Positions 18,190 through 27,058 are shown, counted from the first letter of the stretch. The stretch is DNA of 64,000 nt from an uncultured Candidatus Melainabacteria bacterium (GCA_934718135.1 CAKUZW010000001.1:310001-374000); one strand, 5' to 3'. Program-made: numbers and translations. Notes: generated by a model not told the origin, from the sequence alone.

Positions 18190-18280
18190 TTATTAAGGCA
18201 AGGCAATAGGGAACAAGGGAACAAGTTCTTTATTTCCTTCTCCAGCGAACTTAATAAATATTAAACATTTTTTATTTTCA

Positions 18281-18327
18281 TTGAAAAATTGTACTCCTTT
18301 TTATAGAATAAATTTATAAAAAGGAGT
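18281..18327 (+). promoter_or_regulatory. Promoter plus perfect inverted repeat covering the ribosome site of the response regulator
   Basis: TTGAAA (18281), 17 bases, TAGAAT (18304-18309) is a plausible sigma-70 promoter. ACTCCTTTTTATA (18293-18305) is an exact inverted repeat of TATAAAAAGGAGT (18315-18327), whose AAGGAG is the ribosome site for the ATG at 18333. With +1 near 18316 the pair would act as an operator in DNA; with an upstream start it would form a hairpin hiding the ribosome site. Confidence 0.6.
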
Positions 18328-18332
18328 GTTTT

Positions 18333-19049
18333 ATGGGAGATATTCAGAAGAGAATTTTAATAGTTGATGATGATGACGAGATTAGAGATCTTTTGGAATT
18401 CGATGTTAGCAGTAGCGGGTATTTTGTTGACACTGCAAAAGACGGGCTAGAAGGACTTAATAAGGCATTGAATAACACGTATGATTTGATTTTGCTTGAT
18501 GTTATGATGCCTAAAATGAATGGTTTTGATGTTTGCCAAAATATCCGTCAGGCAAAATTGTCTATTCCTATTTTGATGTTAACCGCAAAGGGTACAATTG
18601 ATGACAAAACTACCGGTTTTGATTGCGGGGCGGATGATTATTTGGTTAAACCTTTTGATATTCAAGAAGTTTTGTTGAGGATTAGGGTTTTACTTAGAAG
18701 AAATTCTGTTAATGTTGAAGAAACTCCACTATCTAACGAAATTTTGAGGGTTGGGGATATTGAAATTTTTCCTGAATCTTTAGAGGCTGTAATTGTTAAT
18801 AAGAAGGTTAAATTGACCCCTACAGAATTTGAAATTTTGTATTGCTTGTTGCAACATTTCAACCATCCTGTAACTCTTGCAACTTTGCTTGACGAAGTTT
18901 GGGGGTATGACAGCAATGAAGATGTGAGAATGCTGAGGGTTCATGTTGGAGGTTTGAGAAACAAAATTGAACCAAATGCCAAAAAGCCTCAATATTTGCA
19001 TACAGTAACGAATGTAGGATATAAGTTAACACCGTTTAGTCAAGAGTAA
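18333..19049 (+). CDS. OmpR/PhoB-family response regulator
   Basis: 238 residues. The receiver domain (about 5-120) has the acidic pair D12/D13, the phosphoacceptor D56 in LILLDVMMP, T84 and K86 in LTAKG. The winged-helix DNA-binding domain (about 135-235) has LTPTEFEILYCLL and MLRVHVGGLRNKIEP and ends TVTNVGYKL. It is co-transcribed with the histidine kinase, whose ATG overlaps this stop by one base (TAATG). The 13-base inverted repeat over its promoter and ribosome site suggests autoregulation. The signal is unknown. Confidence 0.93.
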   Translation: MGDIQKRILIVDDDDEIRDLLEFDVSSSGYFVDTAKDGLEGLNKALNNTYDLILLDVMMPKMNGFDVCQNIRQAKLSIPILMLTAKGTIDDKTTGFDCGADDYLVKPFDIQEVLLRIRVLLRRNSVNVEETPLSNEILRVGDIEIFPESLEAVIVNKKVKLTPTEFEILYCLLQHFNHPVTLATLLDEVWGYDSNEDVRMLRVHVGGLRNKIEPNAKKPQYLHTVTNVGYKLTPFSQE

Positions 19050-20740
19050 TGATGAAAAAATACGAATTTAAAAGATTAAAAATTATTGAACAGATTGCGA
19101 TAGTATTTTTTATCGCTGTAATTATTCCGATGTCTATAAGCGGATTTATTATTAATAATATCAACCAACAGTCTATCCGTCACCAATTGAGAGAGTCTGC
19201 AATTCTTGTTGCAAGTATGGTATCTGATGAAATAGATTTCTTTTTGAAAACTAATGAGTCAACACTTGCCCAAATTGCCGATACTTTGGAATATTTGCCT
19301 TCCAAAAAGTTGAAAACAAAATTTATCAAAGATGTTGCCAAAAGATATCCGAATTGCGAAGATATTATTATCGCAAAAAATCCTCAAGAACTTGCCAAAA
19401 CGACAACAGATGCTCATTTGAACGAAAAACCGATTTTATCTACTCAGATGAATGACGGTTCATTTTTGGTAATTGTTTTTAACGCAAATAATTGGGATAG
19501 TCAATTATTCAAGTCTCTAGAAGAAGATAACCGCCAAATTTATATTATGGATAAAGATAATCATCTTTTGTCTTCTCACAATTTCACACCAGATGTATTC
19601 AAAGAAACGATTGATTTATTGCCTAAGAATTTGGAAGTTGAAGCTCCAATTGTGTTTGGGGATGAAAAAAATCAACCAATTGTTTATTTGCATAGAAAAA
19701 ATCCTGATTTGACAATTGTTGTTAATACGACCCAAAACATTGCCAAAAAAGCTATTTTAAATAACCGAGTTAAAATTATTTTATCTGTGTTGTTCGCAAT
19801 TTTGTCGATGATGGTTTTAATCGGTTTTTATATTTATTACCTTTATATAAATATAAGACAATTGTTTAAAGCTGTAATTGCCTTGTCCAAAGGGAATTAC
19901 CAAAGACAAATCAGACTATTTACAACTTCATTTACTCCTTATGAAATTGTCTTTCTTGCGACAGAATTCAATAATATGGCATCAGAAATTCACAAATCTT
20001 ATCTGCAATTGAAGAAAAAGAATGTCGAATTAAAACAGTTGAACGAATTTAGGTCTAATTTATTGGATACGGTAAGTCACGAATTGCGAACCCCGCTAAC
20101 TAGTATTCAAGGTTATACATCTAGACTTATGCGTCAGGATATCGTGATTGATGAGGAAACCAAACAGAAATCACTTCGCATTATTAAGGAACAGTCAGAA
20201 AGATTAAAACGTTTGATTGAGGATTTGCTGACTATTCCTGATATTGAAGGTATGCGACTTAGAACCGAGAATTCAAATATTTGGATTGATGAAGTTTTTG
20301 AACAATCTGAATTACTGTTGAGAAAACGTGACGGGCATGAAATTATTGTTCATTTAGCTGATGATTTTCCTCAAATCTATGCCGATAAAGGCAGATTGGA
20401 GCAGGTTTTTGTTAATTTGTATGAAAATGCAATAAAGTATTCATATCCGAATACTCCGATTATTGTGGAAACTTCTGTCGTTGGTGATAAGGCAATAATT
20501 AAAGTGAAAAACCAATGTGATAAAATTCCTCCACGCAAGTTGAATAGTTTGTTTGAAAAATTTGTAAGACTTGATGACGAAATGACAAGAACTACTCGTG
20601 GTACAGGTTTGGGCTTATTTATTGTAAAAGGGCTTGTTGAAGCAATGGAAGGGACAATAACTCTAACGTCTGATGATGAGTATGGTTTTTGTGCAACAAT
20701 TGTGCTAAATACCGCAAAAGAAAATGGTGAAATGGAATAG
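19049..20740 (+). CDS. Membrane sensor histidine kinase
   Basis: 563 residues. Transmembrane segments at about 13-33 and 241-266 bracket a roughly 205-residue extracytoplasmic sensor region. A HAMP-like segment follows (about 267-320, with FNNMASEIHKSYLQLKKKN). The dimerisation/phosphoacceptor domain has VSHELRTPLTSIQGY with His near 344. The ATPase domain has the N box NLYENAIKYS (about 457) and the G box GTGLGLFIVKG (about 519). It phosphorylates the partner response regulator encoded immediately upstream. Two in-frame ATGs begin the gene; the first overlaps the upstream stop. Confidence 0.93.
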   Translation: MMKKYEFKRLKIIEQIAIVFFIAVIIPMSISGFIINNINQQSIRHQLRESAILVASMVSDEIDFFLKTNESTLAQIADTLEYLPSKKLKTKFIKDVAKRYPNCEDIIIAKNPQELAKTTTDAHLNEKPILSTQMNDGSFLVIVFNANNWDSQLFKSLEEDNRQIYIMDKDNHLLSSHNFTPDVFKETIDLLPKNLEVEAPIVFGDEKNQPIVYLHRKNPDLTIVVNTTQNIAKKAILNNRVKIILSVLFAILSMMVLIGFYIYYLYINIRQLFKAVIALSKGNYQRQIRLFTTSFTPYEIVFLATEFNNMASEIHKSYLQLKKKNVELKQLNEFRSNLLDTVSHELRTPLTSIQGYTSRLMRQDIVIDEETKQKSLRIIKEQSERLKRLIEDLLTIPDIEGMRLRTENSNIWIDEVFEQSELLLRKRDGHEIIVHLADDFPQIYADKGRLEQVFVNLYENAIKYSYPNTPIIVETSVVGDKAIIKVKNQCDKIPPRKLNSLFEKFVRLDDEMTRTTRGTGLGLFIVKGLVEAMEGTITLTSDDEYGFCATIVLNTAKENGEME

Positions 20741-20743
20741 TTT

Positions 20744-21172
20744 ATGAATGATTTCATGAAACTTGCGATAGAAGAAGCAAAAAAAACATCTTCAGACATT
20801 CCGGTTGGGGCTGTTGTTGTGCAGAATGGCAAAATTCTTGCAATTGCTCATAATGAACGGGAAAAAGATAACGATATATCATCTCATGCTGAAATTTTGG
20901 CAATAAGACAAGCGGAAAAGGTTTTGAACAATTGGCGACTTGACGGGTGTGAATTATATGTGACACTTGAACCTTGCCCGATGTGTGGTTGGGCAATTTT
21001 GCAATCAAGAATTAAGTCAGTGTATTTTGGGAGTTATGATACCAATTATGGGGCATTCACATCTAAAATTGATTTACGACATATTTCAACATCAAAACCA
21101 AATGTCTATGGCGGAATAATGGAAGAAGAATGCGATGAACTTTTGACAAGTTTTTTCAAAAAAATAAGATGA
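20744..21172 (+). CDS. tadA: tRNA-specific adenosine deaminase
   Basis: 142 residues, typical TadA length. Converts adenosine 34 to inosine in tRNA-Arg(ACG). Zinc and catalytic residues are H48 and E50 (SHAE) and C78/C81 (TLEPCPMC). It begins three bases after the histidine kinase stop and so belongs to the end of that transcript. The product stops with FKKIR, a little short of the usual basic C-terminus, just before a dispersed repeat. A generic nucleoside deaminase is the main alternative. Confidence 0.85.
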   Translation: MNDFMKLAIEEAKKTSSDIPVGAVVVQNGKILAIAHNEREKDNDISSHAEILAIRQAEKVLNNWRLDGCELYVTLEPCPMCGWAILQSRIKSVYFGSYDTNYGAFTSKIDLRHISTSKPNVYGGIMEEECDELLTSFFKKIR

Positions 21173-21523
21173 AATATCCATGTCATTGCGAACGGGTTTT
21201 GAGAAATTATTTTTCAAATTGGATATTAGTCTCCAGTGTCGCAATCCCTGACAAGTATCGCATTTGCTTAATTTGTTAGGGATTACTACGTCACTCTGTA
21301 CTTCTGCCTGACACTTCACCTCGCCATAAACGTGACTCCGTGTCTGCCAAATATGTCCTGCGGACAGCCTATCGTTTTGGCAGACAGCTCCGCACTCTGC
21401 TCGGTTCGTTTTCCTCGTAATGACATTGTTTAGTGTTTGTAGATACTTCGGGCTATTGCCCTCAGTATGACGTATAATATATTTTGTAACGAACTTATTT
21501 CCTTGTTCTTATTTCCTTGTCCC
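21173..21523. repeat. Dispersed repeat block after tadA
   Basis: A full CATTGCGAACGGG...CAGTGTCGCAATCCCTGACAAG unit (about 21180-21262) is followed by the TTAGGGATTACTACGTCACTC module. A GC-richer stretch (about 21300-21410) has a TGCCAAATA/TTTTGGCAGACAG inverted character and is seen only here, then TCGTAATGACAT. The block ends with a reverse-oriented AACGAACTTATTTCC unit reaching the DUF2752 stop. No gene. Confidence 0.7.
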
Positions 21524-21817
21524 TTAAAAATTCTTTTGTTTAAACACCTTTATCAAAAAATAAACCCATAGGACCAAAAACAACACAGCATAAGCAAAAA
21601 CCAAATGATTTAATTCGTAAGCTTTCTGAAATTCTAAATGACTTAATGCCGCAAACGCTCTAGTTAAACCGCACCCAAAACATTCCTGATGAAATAATAA
21701 TTTATTGAGACAAAATACTTTAAACTTCGCAGAAGTAAATAAATTTGCCAGTACAAAAAAATATACCGGAAGTCCGACAACAAATATTCTATTTATGATT
21801 TTTACATATTTTTGCAT
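21524..21817 (-). CDS. DUF2752 membrane protein
   Basis: 97 residues with hydrophobic segments at about 8-27 and 70-90. The motif ECFGCGLTRAFAALSHLEFQ is the DUF2752 signature (usually CPxCGLTR). The function of the family is unknown. It follows the TM2-domain gene on the same strand but is separated from it by a hairpin terminator. The stop is immediately followed by the purine-rich dispersed repeat. Confidence 0.8.
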   Translation of the reverse strand: MQKYVKIINRIFVVGLPVYFFVLANLFTSAKFKVFCLNKLLFHQECFGCGLTRAFAALSHLEFQKAYELNHLVFAYAVLFLVLWVYFLIKVFKQKNF

Positions 21818-21830
21818 TTTTTATAACATA

Positions 21831-21854
21831 AAAGTCCTCCACGAGGGAGGACTT
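21831..21854 (-). terminator. Terminator after the TM2-domain gene
   Basis: AAGTCCTCC and GGAGGACTT pair perfectly around ACGAG; on the minus strand the stem is followed by TTTTATGTT. It sits 24 bases past the stop of the TM2-domain gene. Confidence 0.75.
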
Positions 21855-21877
21855 AATTTTTTTACATAAACTAAAAA

Positions 21878-22267
21878 CTACGGAGCAATCGGAGTTGAAG
21901 TAGAAGCACCACTCATTGCTGAAGACAAACCAACACCGATTAGTGCAAAGTACGCAATAACACCTAGAATAGCCAATACCATTAATGCCATATATAAGTA
22001 TCCAACCCAATCAATTCTTTCATATAAATCGTCTCCGTCAGCAGCTTTGAATGCACCAAGTGCGATAGAAAAACCGTCAACAAGAGCCCAAATATAACTG
22101 ATTGGTGCTAAGCATCCTGTTAATGTCATAATTAACATTGCCCAAGCAGAACCTGTATTACCTGTGTAAAATCTGTGAGCCCCGAATGGACCTAACGCCC
22201 AACATGACATCATTGTAGCCATCCAGTTTTTGCCTTCCAACTGGTTCAAATCTCTTTCTTCAACCAT
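21878..22267 (-). CDS. TM2-domain membrane protein
   Basis: 129 residues. WALGPFGAHRFYTGNTGSAW, a hydrophobic segment, then ISYIWALVDGFSIALG is the TM2 domain (two membrane helices joined by a short turn). A third hydrophobic segment at about 93-113 is followed by a Ser/Thr-rich tail. The ATG has a GGAGATTT ribosome site. TM2 proteins have no established bacterial function. The gene ends with a clear terminator. Confidence 0.85.
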   Translation of the reverse strand: MVEERDLNQLEGKNWMATMMSCWALGPFGAHRFYTGNTGSAWAMLIMTLTGCLAPISYIWALVDGFSIALGAFKAADGDDLYERIDWVGYLYMALMVLAILGVIAYFALIGVGLSSAMSGASTSTPIAP

Positions 22268-22369
22268 AATTTAAATCTCCTTTTTCACTTATTTACATTG
22301 CTTAGGAAAACAATATACGGAGATTCTAAGTTATATAAAGAATTTTTAAATCATACGTTTAATGTAGAT

Positions 22370-22807
22370 TTATTTCCCGGTTGAGCCAAAACCGCCTTCA
22401 CCACGTTCAGTTTCAGATAGTTCGGTAACAACTTCGATTTTAGCTTGTTCAACTTTTGCAATAACCATTTGAGCAATTCTTTCTTGAGGCTGAATTGTGT
22501 AAGCTTCGTTTGAAATATTTACGATAGGAACACAAAGTTCTCCTCTATAATCCTCATCAATCGTGCCAATACAGTTGATTAACGTAATTCCGTGTTTGAT
22601 AGATAAACCTGAACGAGGTCTTATTTGGGCTTCATATCCATGTTCAAGCTCAATTTTTAATCCGGTTGGGATAAGTTTTCTTTCTAACGGTTTAAGTTCA
22701 ATCGGTTCAGAAATTGCCGCACACAAATCCATTCCTGCAGCACCTGCTGTTTGATATTGCGGTACATTTTCATTATGTGATAATCTTTTAATTTTCAAAA
22801 TAGTCAT
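22370..22807 (-). CDS. dut: Deoxyuridine 5'-triphosphate nucleotidohydrolase
   Basis: 145 residues, the usual trimeric dUTPase length. Hydrolyses dUTP to dUMP and pyrophosphate. The five motifs are visible in order: AGMDLCA, RPRSGLS (about 63-69), GTIDEDYRGE (about 82-91), ERIAQMVI and the C-terminal RGEGGFGSTG phosphate clamp. GGAGGATTT precedes the ATG. An intrinsic terminator lies 48 bases upstream on the same strand, so dut either has its own promoter (TAATAT-type box near 22840) or is subject to attenuation. Confidence 0.95.
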   Translation of the reverse strand: MTILKIKRLSHNENVPQYQTAGAAGMDLCAAISEPIELKPLERKLIPTGLKIELEHGYEAQIRPRSGLSIKHGITLINCIGTIDEDYRGELCVPIVNISNEAYTIQPQERIAQMVIAKVEQAKIEVVTELSETERGEGGFGSTGK

Positions 22808-22854
22808 AAATCCTCCTTCAAACTGTTAAAAATATTATCATGAACACACCCAAT

Positions 22855-22878
22855 AAAAAAGGAACCGTTTAAGGTTCC
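22855..22878 (-). terminator. Intrinsic terminator upstream of dut
   Basis: On the minus strand GGAACC...GGTTCC is followed by six T (complement of 22855-22860). No minus-strand gene ends here: the nearest upstream one, the pseudopilin at 23790, has its own terminator. It therefore ends an unannotated short transcript or works as a dut attenuator. Confidence 0.65.
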
Positions 22879-22880
22879 GA

Positions 22881-23732
22881 TTTGTTAGTAGGGAAAAGGA
22901 GGAAAATTTATTGGTTTCTAATTACATTTTATATATCGGAAGATTTTTCTAATAACTTTAGCTTTTTGCTTGTTTTGTTAAGAAGTTGTTACAATAGGGG
23001 TAAAGTCTATAAGCCTATGGGTGGATAAGTCAATAGGTTCTTTTATTATTAAGGGAGAGGGAAATAGGGAAATAAGGAATAAGTTCTTTACCGTTTTTAT
23101 TAATCCGACCTACTTTTATCCATGTCATTGCGAACTGGTTTTGAGAAGTTATTTTTCAAATTGGATATTAGTCTCCAGTGTCGCAATCCCTGACAAGGTT
23201 TGCAATTGCATAATTTATTTCCACATCCCCAAAATTTCAAATACTCATAATAATTCGTATGTCCCTCTCGCAAAGTTGAGGGGATAAGAAAAACAAATCG
23301 TCATTCTGAGCCACGCGAGCAGAGGATGAAAGCGTGAGCCATATCCGTTTAATGCGAGCGTGAAGAGCGAAGAATCTCCTCCCAAGTGTTTGTAGATCCT
23401 TCGGGCTGCCCTCAGGATGACGTAGCTTATGTCATTGCGAGAGGACGAGAAGCAATCTGGTCTACTTTTATCCATAAAGACAGGCATCGAACGGTGATTC
23501 GATGCCAAAAATGTAAAGCGTATCAAGTGATTCGGTTATCACCTGACTTTTAAAAGAAAGTCTGTGTTCTTTTCCTTGTTCCCTTAATTTCACTAAGCTT
23601 TCAGAATGACAATAATAGTCATGTCATTGCGAACGGGTTTTGAAAAATTATTCTTCGAATTAGACAATAGCCTCCAGTGTCGCAATCCCTAACAATGTTC
23701 GCAATTGTTTAATGCCCACTTATCGACTGTTA
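22881..23732. repeat. Large intergenic tract with several dispersed repeat units
   Basis: 22881-22995 is unique AT-rich DNA. Then follow the 'tctataagcctatgggtgg' word (about 23007), a purine-rich GGGAAATAAGGAATAAGTTC unit (about 23060), one full CATTGCGAAC...GCAATCCC unit (23122-23205) and a GAGCAGAGGATGAAAGCGTG module (23301-23380). A CGTCATTGCGAG-type module lies at about 23425-23465, with an ATCGAACGGTGATTCGAT hairpin just after it. A second full CATTGCGAACGGG unit occupies 23622-23712. No convincing gene. Confidence 0.7.
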
Positions 23733-23782
23733 AAAAGAAAAAGAACCCAAGTCTTAAGTGACCTGAATTCTTTTTCTTTTAT
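23733..23782 (-). terminator. Terminator of the 23790 pseudopilin
   Basis: AAAAGAAAAAGAA and TTCTTTTTCTTTT form a long stem with an imperfect inner hairpin (CCCAAGTC...GTGACCTG). It lies directly after the pilin stop on the minus strand and ends in T-rich sequence. Confidence 0.65.
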
Positions 23783-23789
23783 CTAACTA

Positions 23790-24590
23790 CTATTTAGAAG
23801 TTGTTAATACGTATTTAGCAGCGTTAGAAGCAGGTTCTACTGTTGCATCGTGGAATACGATTGGGTATACATCTGTCATGTGGTTAGCATCATTTTTAAC
23901 TGCACATGGGGTTTGTACTGCACGAGAAGTAGTTACCGGCTGCCCATTTTCGTTATTTGAACATGTTACCTCTTTGTTAGGTAATGTTGCACCATTTACA
24001 TCAATAAACCCTGTACAATTTGCTAATGCTCCTGCAGCAGTACCAGCATCTGCATCTGCGGCTTGAAATGAAGCTTCTGTTAATTGGGAACCGATAGGAA
24101 GTTCACAACCTGTAGCATTTTTATCAAAAGCGACAATTGAACCGTCTGCTAATGTATATGCTACATAGTTTGTTAGTGTTGCTGTTGTTCCTCCAAGAAC
24201 CCCTCCTGTACCTTTCAACGCGTAAGCTTCAGCATTACCATTATTATTTCTTGTAATCTTTGTAACATCTTCATATAATGTTTGACCAGTCAAAGTACCG
24301 TTCAAGATTGCACAGAATGACATTGCTGAATCAGGATGGTGCCCTGCATAAGTTTTACCACCAACTGCTTCAGAACATTTTGCTGTAGTACCTGCATAGT
24401 CAAAGTCATATTGAGCTTGAGCCATCAAACCTGCTTGGTTCAATGTTGATAATGTCTTTTTAAATTGTGATCTGAATTTTGCACCGTTTGTGTTTGAAAT
24501 CAATGTTGGAATAGTCATAGCAGCAACTACACCAATGATACCCAAAGTAATCAATACTTCTGCCAAAGTAAAGCCGAATCTTTTTGTCAT
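23790..24590 (-). CDS. Type IV pilin-like / pseudopilin protein (glycine/alanine-rich type)
   Basis: 266 residues. This is the most canonical pilin of the window: a short leader MTKRFG, cleavage expected after Gly6, Phe+1 and Glu+5 (FTLAEVLITLGIIGVVAA), then LISNTNGAKFRSQFKKTLST. The globular body is Ala/Gly/Thr-rich with several cysteines and does not share the NDKSPKGNG or DPEGWITINK bodies of the other paralogues. GAAAGGATTAAGAG precedes the ATG. It is divergent from the XRE regulator at 24810, and a strong terminator follows. Confidence 0.88.
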   Translation of the reverse strand: MTKRFGFTLAEVLITLGIIGVVAAMTIPTLISNTNGAKFRSQFKKTLSTLNQAGLMAQAQYDFDYAGTTAKCSEAVGGKTYAGHHPDSAMSFCAILNGTLTGQTLYEDVTKITRNNNGNAEAYALKGTGGVLGGTTATLTNYVAYTLADGSIVAFDKNATGCELPIGSQLTEASFQAADADAGTAAGALANCTGFIDVNGATLPNKEVTCSNNENGQPVTTSRAVQTPCAVKNDANHMTDVYPIVFHDATVEPASNAAKYVLTTSK

Positions 24591-24728
24591 AATCTCTTAA
24601 TCCTTTCTTTTTTCATAAATTTACAACTTCCATTAAAGTGACAGAAACTTAATTTTCTGTTTATTATATAGAAATATACTATAATTATATCTTATGAATA
24701 GAATTTTGTCAATCCTTGAAATCAATTT

Positions 24729-24777
24729 TTGTAAAAAATCCACTTGTGAGGTGGTTACAAAAACCGTTTTTACAAGT
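24729..24777. promoter_or_regulatory. Inverted repeats in the pseudopilin/XRE gap, candidate operator
   Basis: TTGTAAAAA (24729-24737) and TTTTTACAA (24767-24775) are exact inverted copies. ACTTGT (24742) and ACAAGT (24772) form an overlapping pair. The site is 33 bases before the XRE ATG, and further ATAT-rich promoter-like sequence lies on the pilin side. Confidence 0.45.
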
Positions 24778-24809
24778 CATTATTAATTTATTAGAAAGGG
24801 ATATTGATA

Positions 24810-25115
24810 ATGGCACTAAAGCAAGATTTGGGGCAAAGAATTCAAAAACTGCGTAAAGAGCGGAAAATCACGCAAGAACAACTTGCTGAAATTGTTGGAA
24901 TTGACCCCAAAAACATTAGCCGTATTGAAAAAGGAAACAACTACCCCACTGCCGAAAACTTGACATCAATTGCCAATGCCCTTGGGGTTGAAATCTATGA
25001 ATTGTTTGTTTTTAATGATATCCCAGTGTCCCGAATGAAAGAAGAGATTATTAATTCTTTGATTAATGAAAAGACCGTTTTGCATCTGTACCAGTGTTTG
25101 AAGTTTGAGAGATAA
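24810..25115 (+). CDS. XRE-family regulator paired with pseudopilin
   Basis: 101 residues from the ATG at 24810. A TTG two codons earlier is possible but sits only three bases from the AAAGGG ribosome site, so the ATG is preferred. The HTH domain (about 6-62) is LGQRIQKLRKERKITQEQLA and NISRIEKGNNYPTAENLTSI, followed by an alpha-helical tail. It shares the KxITQEQLAEIVGxD stretch and overall length with the regulator at 30171, so the two are paralogues. Divergent from the pilin gene at 23790 and convergent with queF. Confidence 0.88.
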   Translation: MALKQDLGQRIQKLRKERKITQEQLAEIVGIDPKNISRIEKGNNYPTAENLTSIANALGVEIYELFVFNDIPVSRMKEEIINSLINEKTVLHLYQCLKFER

Positions 25116-25149
25116 GTGGAAAGCCGATTTAGTCGATTTAATAGTCGGC

Positions 25150-26055
25150 TTAGCCTTGTTTGAAGTTATTTCTTGCATATTGAGTTATATCAAGAAGGTT
25201 ATAAACACCTTCTACTGTGCAGTTTTTACTCCAACGGGCAGGGCAAATATCAATTCCCCCTCTTCGTGTATACAATGCACAAACGAACAACTCATCTTCC
25301 GCATTTAATTTGTCAAACAGTCTTTTATATATCATTTCACAGCATTCTTCGTGAAAATGATATTCCGATCTGAATGAAATTAAATATTTAACCAAACTGT
25401 CTTCTTTTATGTGTTTTGGGGATTTGTAATAAATAAAAACATCCCCAAAATCAGGTTGGTGTGTGACTCTACAATTTGAACGCAAAGAGTCAAACATTAA
25501 ATAATGCTTTTGAGGTTCAATGTCATCTTCAGTTTCAATAAGTTCCGGTGATTCTTTGAAATGTTCGATTTTTATTGCCTTTTGGTCTATAAAATCTATC
25601 AAATTATCAAAATTTTGGAATATATTAATCCTTGGAGAAGTGTTATCTAAAAAATTCACTACGACATCTGTTTTTAATTTTTCGCTCAAATCTTTTTCAA
25701 TTGTTTTTTTACATACAATCAAACAATCCTCTATCGTTTCGCCAAACCTACTCATATTGAAGGAATTCAGATATAGTTTTAAAGATTTTGACTCCACAAT
25801 AAATTCACTTGTGCAATTGTATTTAATTTTTAGAAGTCTTGTTACGGGAAGACCGTTTTGGGTCATTGCGGAGAATTCATAAGCGTGCCAAACATCCCAT
25901 CCCTCAAATGGTAAATTGTCATTTTGGATATTATATTGTTGCCTGTTTTCAAATCTTGGGACAGCAACTAATAGTGATGAATCATAGGTTTCACTTCCTG
26001 CTGTTTTTTTTCCTAAGAATTTTGATGCAATTTGTTCTGTTTGATTATTTGGCAT
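25150..26055 (-). CDS. queF: NADPH-dependent 7-cyano-7-deazaguanine (preQ0) reductase
   Basis: 301 residues from the ATG at 26055, chosen because AGAGGAG lies just upstream; a longer frame to 26091 lacks this. QueF reduces preQ0 to preQ1 in queuosine synthesis. The size indicates the long two-domain (E. coli-like) subclass. The QueF motif ESKSLKLYLNSFNM, the active-site cysteine in SNCRVTHQPDFGD and FHEECCEMIYKRL are present. The end is RGGIDICPARW plus a tail. No other queuosine gene is in the window. The upstream gene 26069 ends 13 bases before this start. Confidence 0.93.
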   Translation of the reverse strand: MPNNQTEQIASKFLGKKTAGSETYDSSLLVAVPRFENRQQYNIQNDNLPFEGWDVWHAYEFSAMTQNGLPVTRLLKIKYNCTSEFIVESKSLKLYLNSFNMSRFGETIEDCLIVCKKTIEKDLSEKLKTDVVVNFLDNTSPRINIFQNFDNLIDFIDQKAIKIEHFKESPELIETEDDIEPQKHYLMFDSLRSNCRVTHQPDFGDVFIYYKSPKHIKEDSLVKYLISFRSEYHFHEECCEMIYKRLFDKLNAEDELFVCALYTRRGGIDICPARWSKNCTVEGVYNLLDITQYARNNFKQG

Positions 26056-26068
26056 TGTTCTCCTCTTT

Positions 26069-26575
26069 TTAAATAGAAGCTGAATTTTCAATAAAATCTT
26101 CTGCTTCTTTTGCTATGGATTGATTTGCAAATTTCATAATTTTTTGTTGCTCTTCTGATAATTCAGGAGATTTTGAAAGCTTTTTAGTTATTTTGGCGAT
26201 AAAACTAGCCAATGGCAAGATTTTTCTTTCGTCAAACATAATGTCATAGTCATTAATTTGGAAGAAAGATTTTGTTATTTTCATAAGATTATCTTTCACA
26301 TCAATTCTTTTTAAATCTAAGTTAAAACCATTTGGGTTCTCTTTTTTTATGCAATTGAATTGATAGCAGGGACGACTTTTTGAGATGGTATCATAAAAAT
26401 CATCTAAGTCATTTCCATTTTTATCGTTTGTTAAATTGCAGTGCAGTTTGATTTCTGTGTATAGTTTTTCGCCTTGTTTAATTTGCCCGTTAACATCAGG
26501 ATAGCTTCCGATTTGGGAGCGTTGTCTTGTAAAAATTTTGACATTATTTATTCCGGTAAATGATACATTATTCAT
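26069..26575 (-). CDS. Lineage-type hypothetical protein with N-terminal FTG motif
   Basis: 168 residues, no recognised domain. It opens MNNVSFTGINNV and contains ERKILPLASFIAKITKKLSK near 120-140. The protein at 51739 opens MVNNINFTGLSNI and has ERRTLPLFSYIAKLTRRIAK at the equivalent place, so the two are distant paralogues. No signal peptide or membrane helix. It precedes queF by 13 bases and is probably co-transcribed with it. Function unknown. Confidence 0.75.
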   Translation of the reverse strand: MNNVSFTGINNVKIFTRQRSQIGSYPDVNGQIKQGEKLYTEIKLHCNLTNDKNGNDLDDFYDTISKSRPCYQFNCIKKENPNGFNLDLKRIDVKDNLMKITKSFFQINDYDIMFDERKILPLASFIAKITKKLSKSPELSEEQQKIMKFANQSIAKEAEDFIENSASI

Positions 26576-26752
26576 ATTTAAAAATTTCCTCTTTAAATTT
26601 AATAATACATGTAAAAATAAATTTTGCTAATCCTATTTACAAATTTTAGAAAAGCGTTATAATGAACTTGTAAAAATAAATGTATAAAGTACACTAATAA
26701 ATTTTATTATCTGCACGAATACATTGACGTAAATTCAAAAGGAGATAATAAT

Positions 26753-27058
26753 ATGAGTATTTTTGAAGCCGGAATGATGATATGTTTTGGGGTAAGTTGG
26801 CCGCTTGCTGCATACAAGACTTATAAATGTAAATGTGTGCACGGTAAAAGTATTTATTTTTCACTACTTATAATGCTTGGATATATTTGTGGAATTACTC
26901 ATAAGTTGTTATATTCAAGAGATGTTGTAATTTGGCTGTATATTGTAAATATGGCATTTTTGCTCACAGACATGATACTTTGGTACAGATATCGAAACAA
27001 TCCGGCACCTGTTCCGGTTGAAGATGAAACAGATATTAATGAAGAAGTTGAAATTTAA
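26753..27058 (+). CDS. PQ-loop / SemiSWEET-like small membrane protein
   Basis: 101 residues with three hydrophobic helices (about 4-20, 36-54 and 61-80). CFGVSWPLAAYKTYK followed by GKSIYFSLLIMLGYICGI fits a single PQ-loop triple-helix bundle as in SemiSWEET transporters, which dimerise; the tail is acidic. AAAGGAGAT precedes the ATG. The transported substrate is unknown and the assignment rests on the motif and topology. Confidence 0.65.
   Translation: MSIFEAGMMICFGVSWPLAAYKTYKCKCVHGKSIYFSLLIMLGYICGITHKLLYSRDVVIWLYIVNMAFLLTDMILWYRYRNNPAPVPVEDETDINEEVEI

Noticed and set aside
23021..23526. Frames of 88 and 93 codons in the tract before the 23790 pilin
   Set aside because: Entirely within dispersed repeats, on both strands, no start signals.
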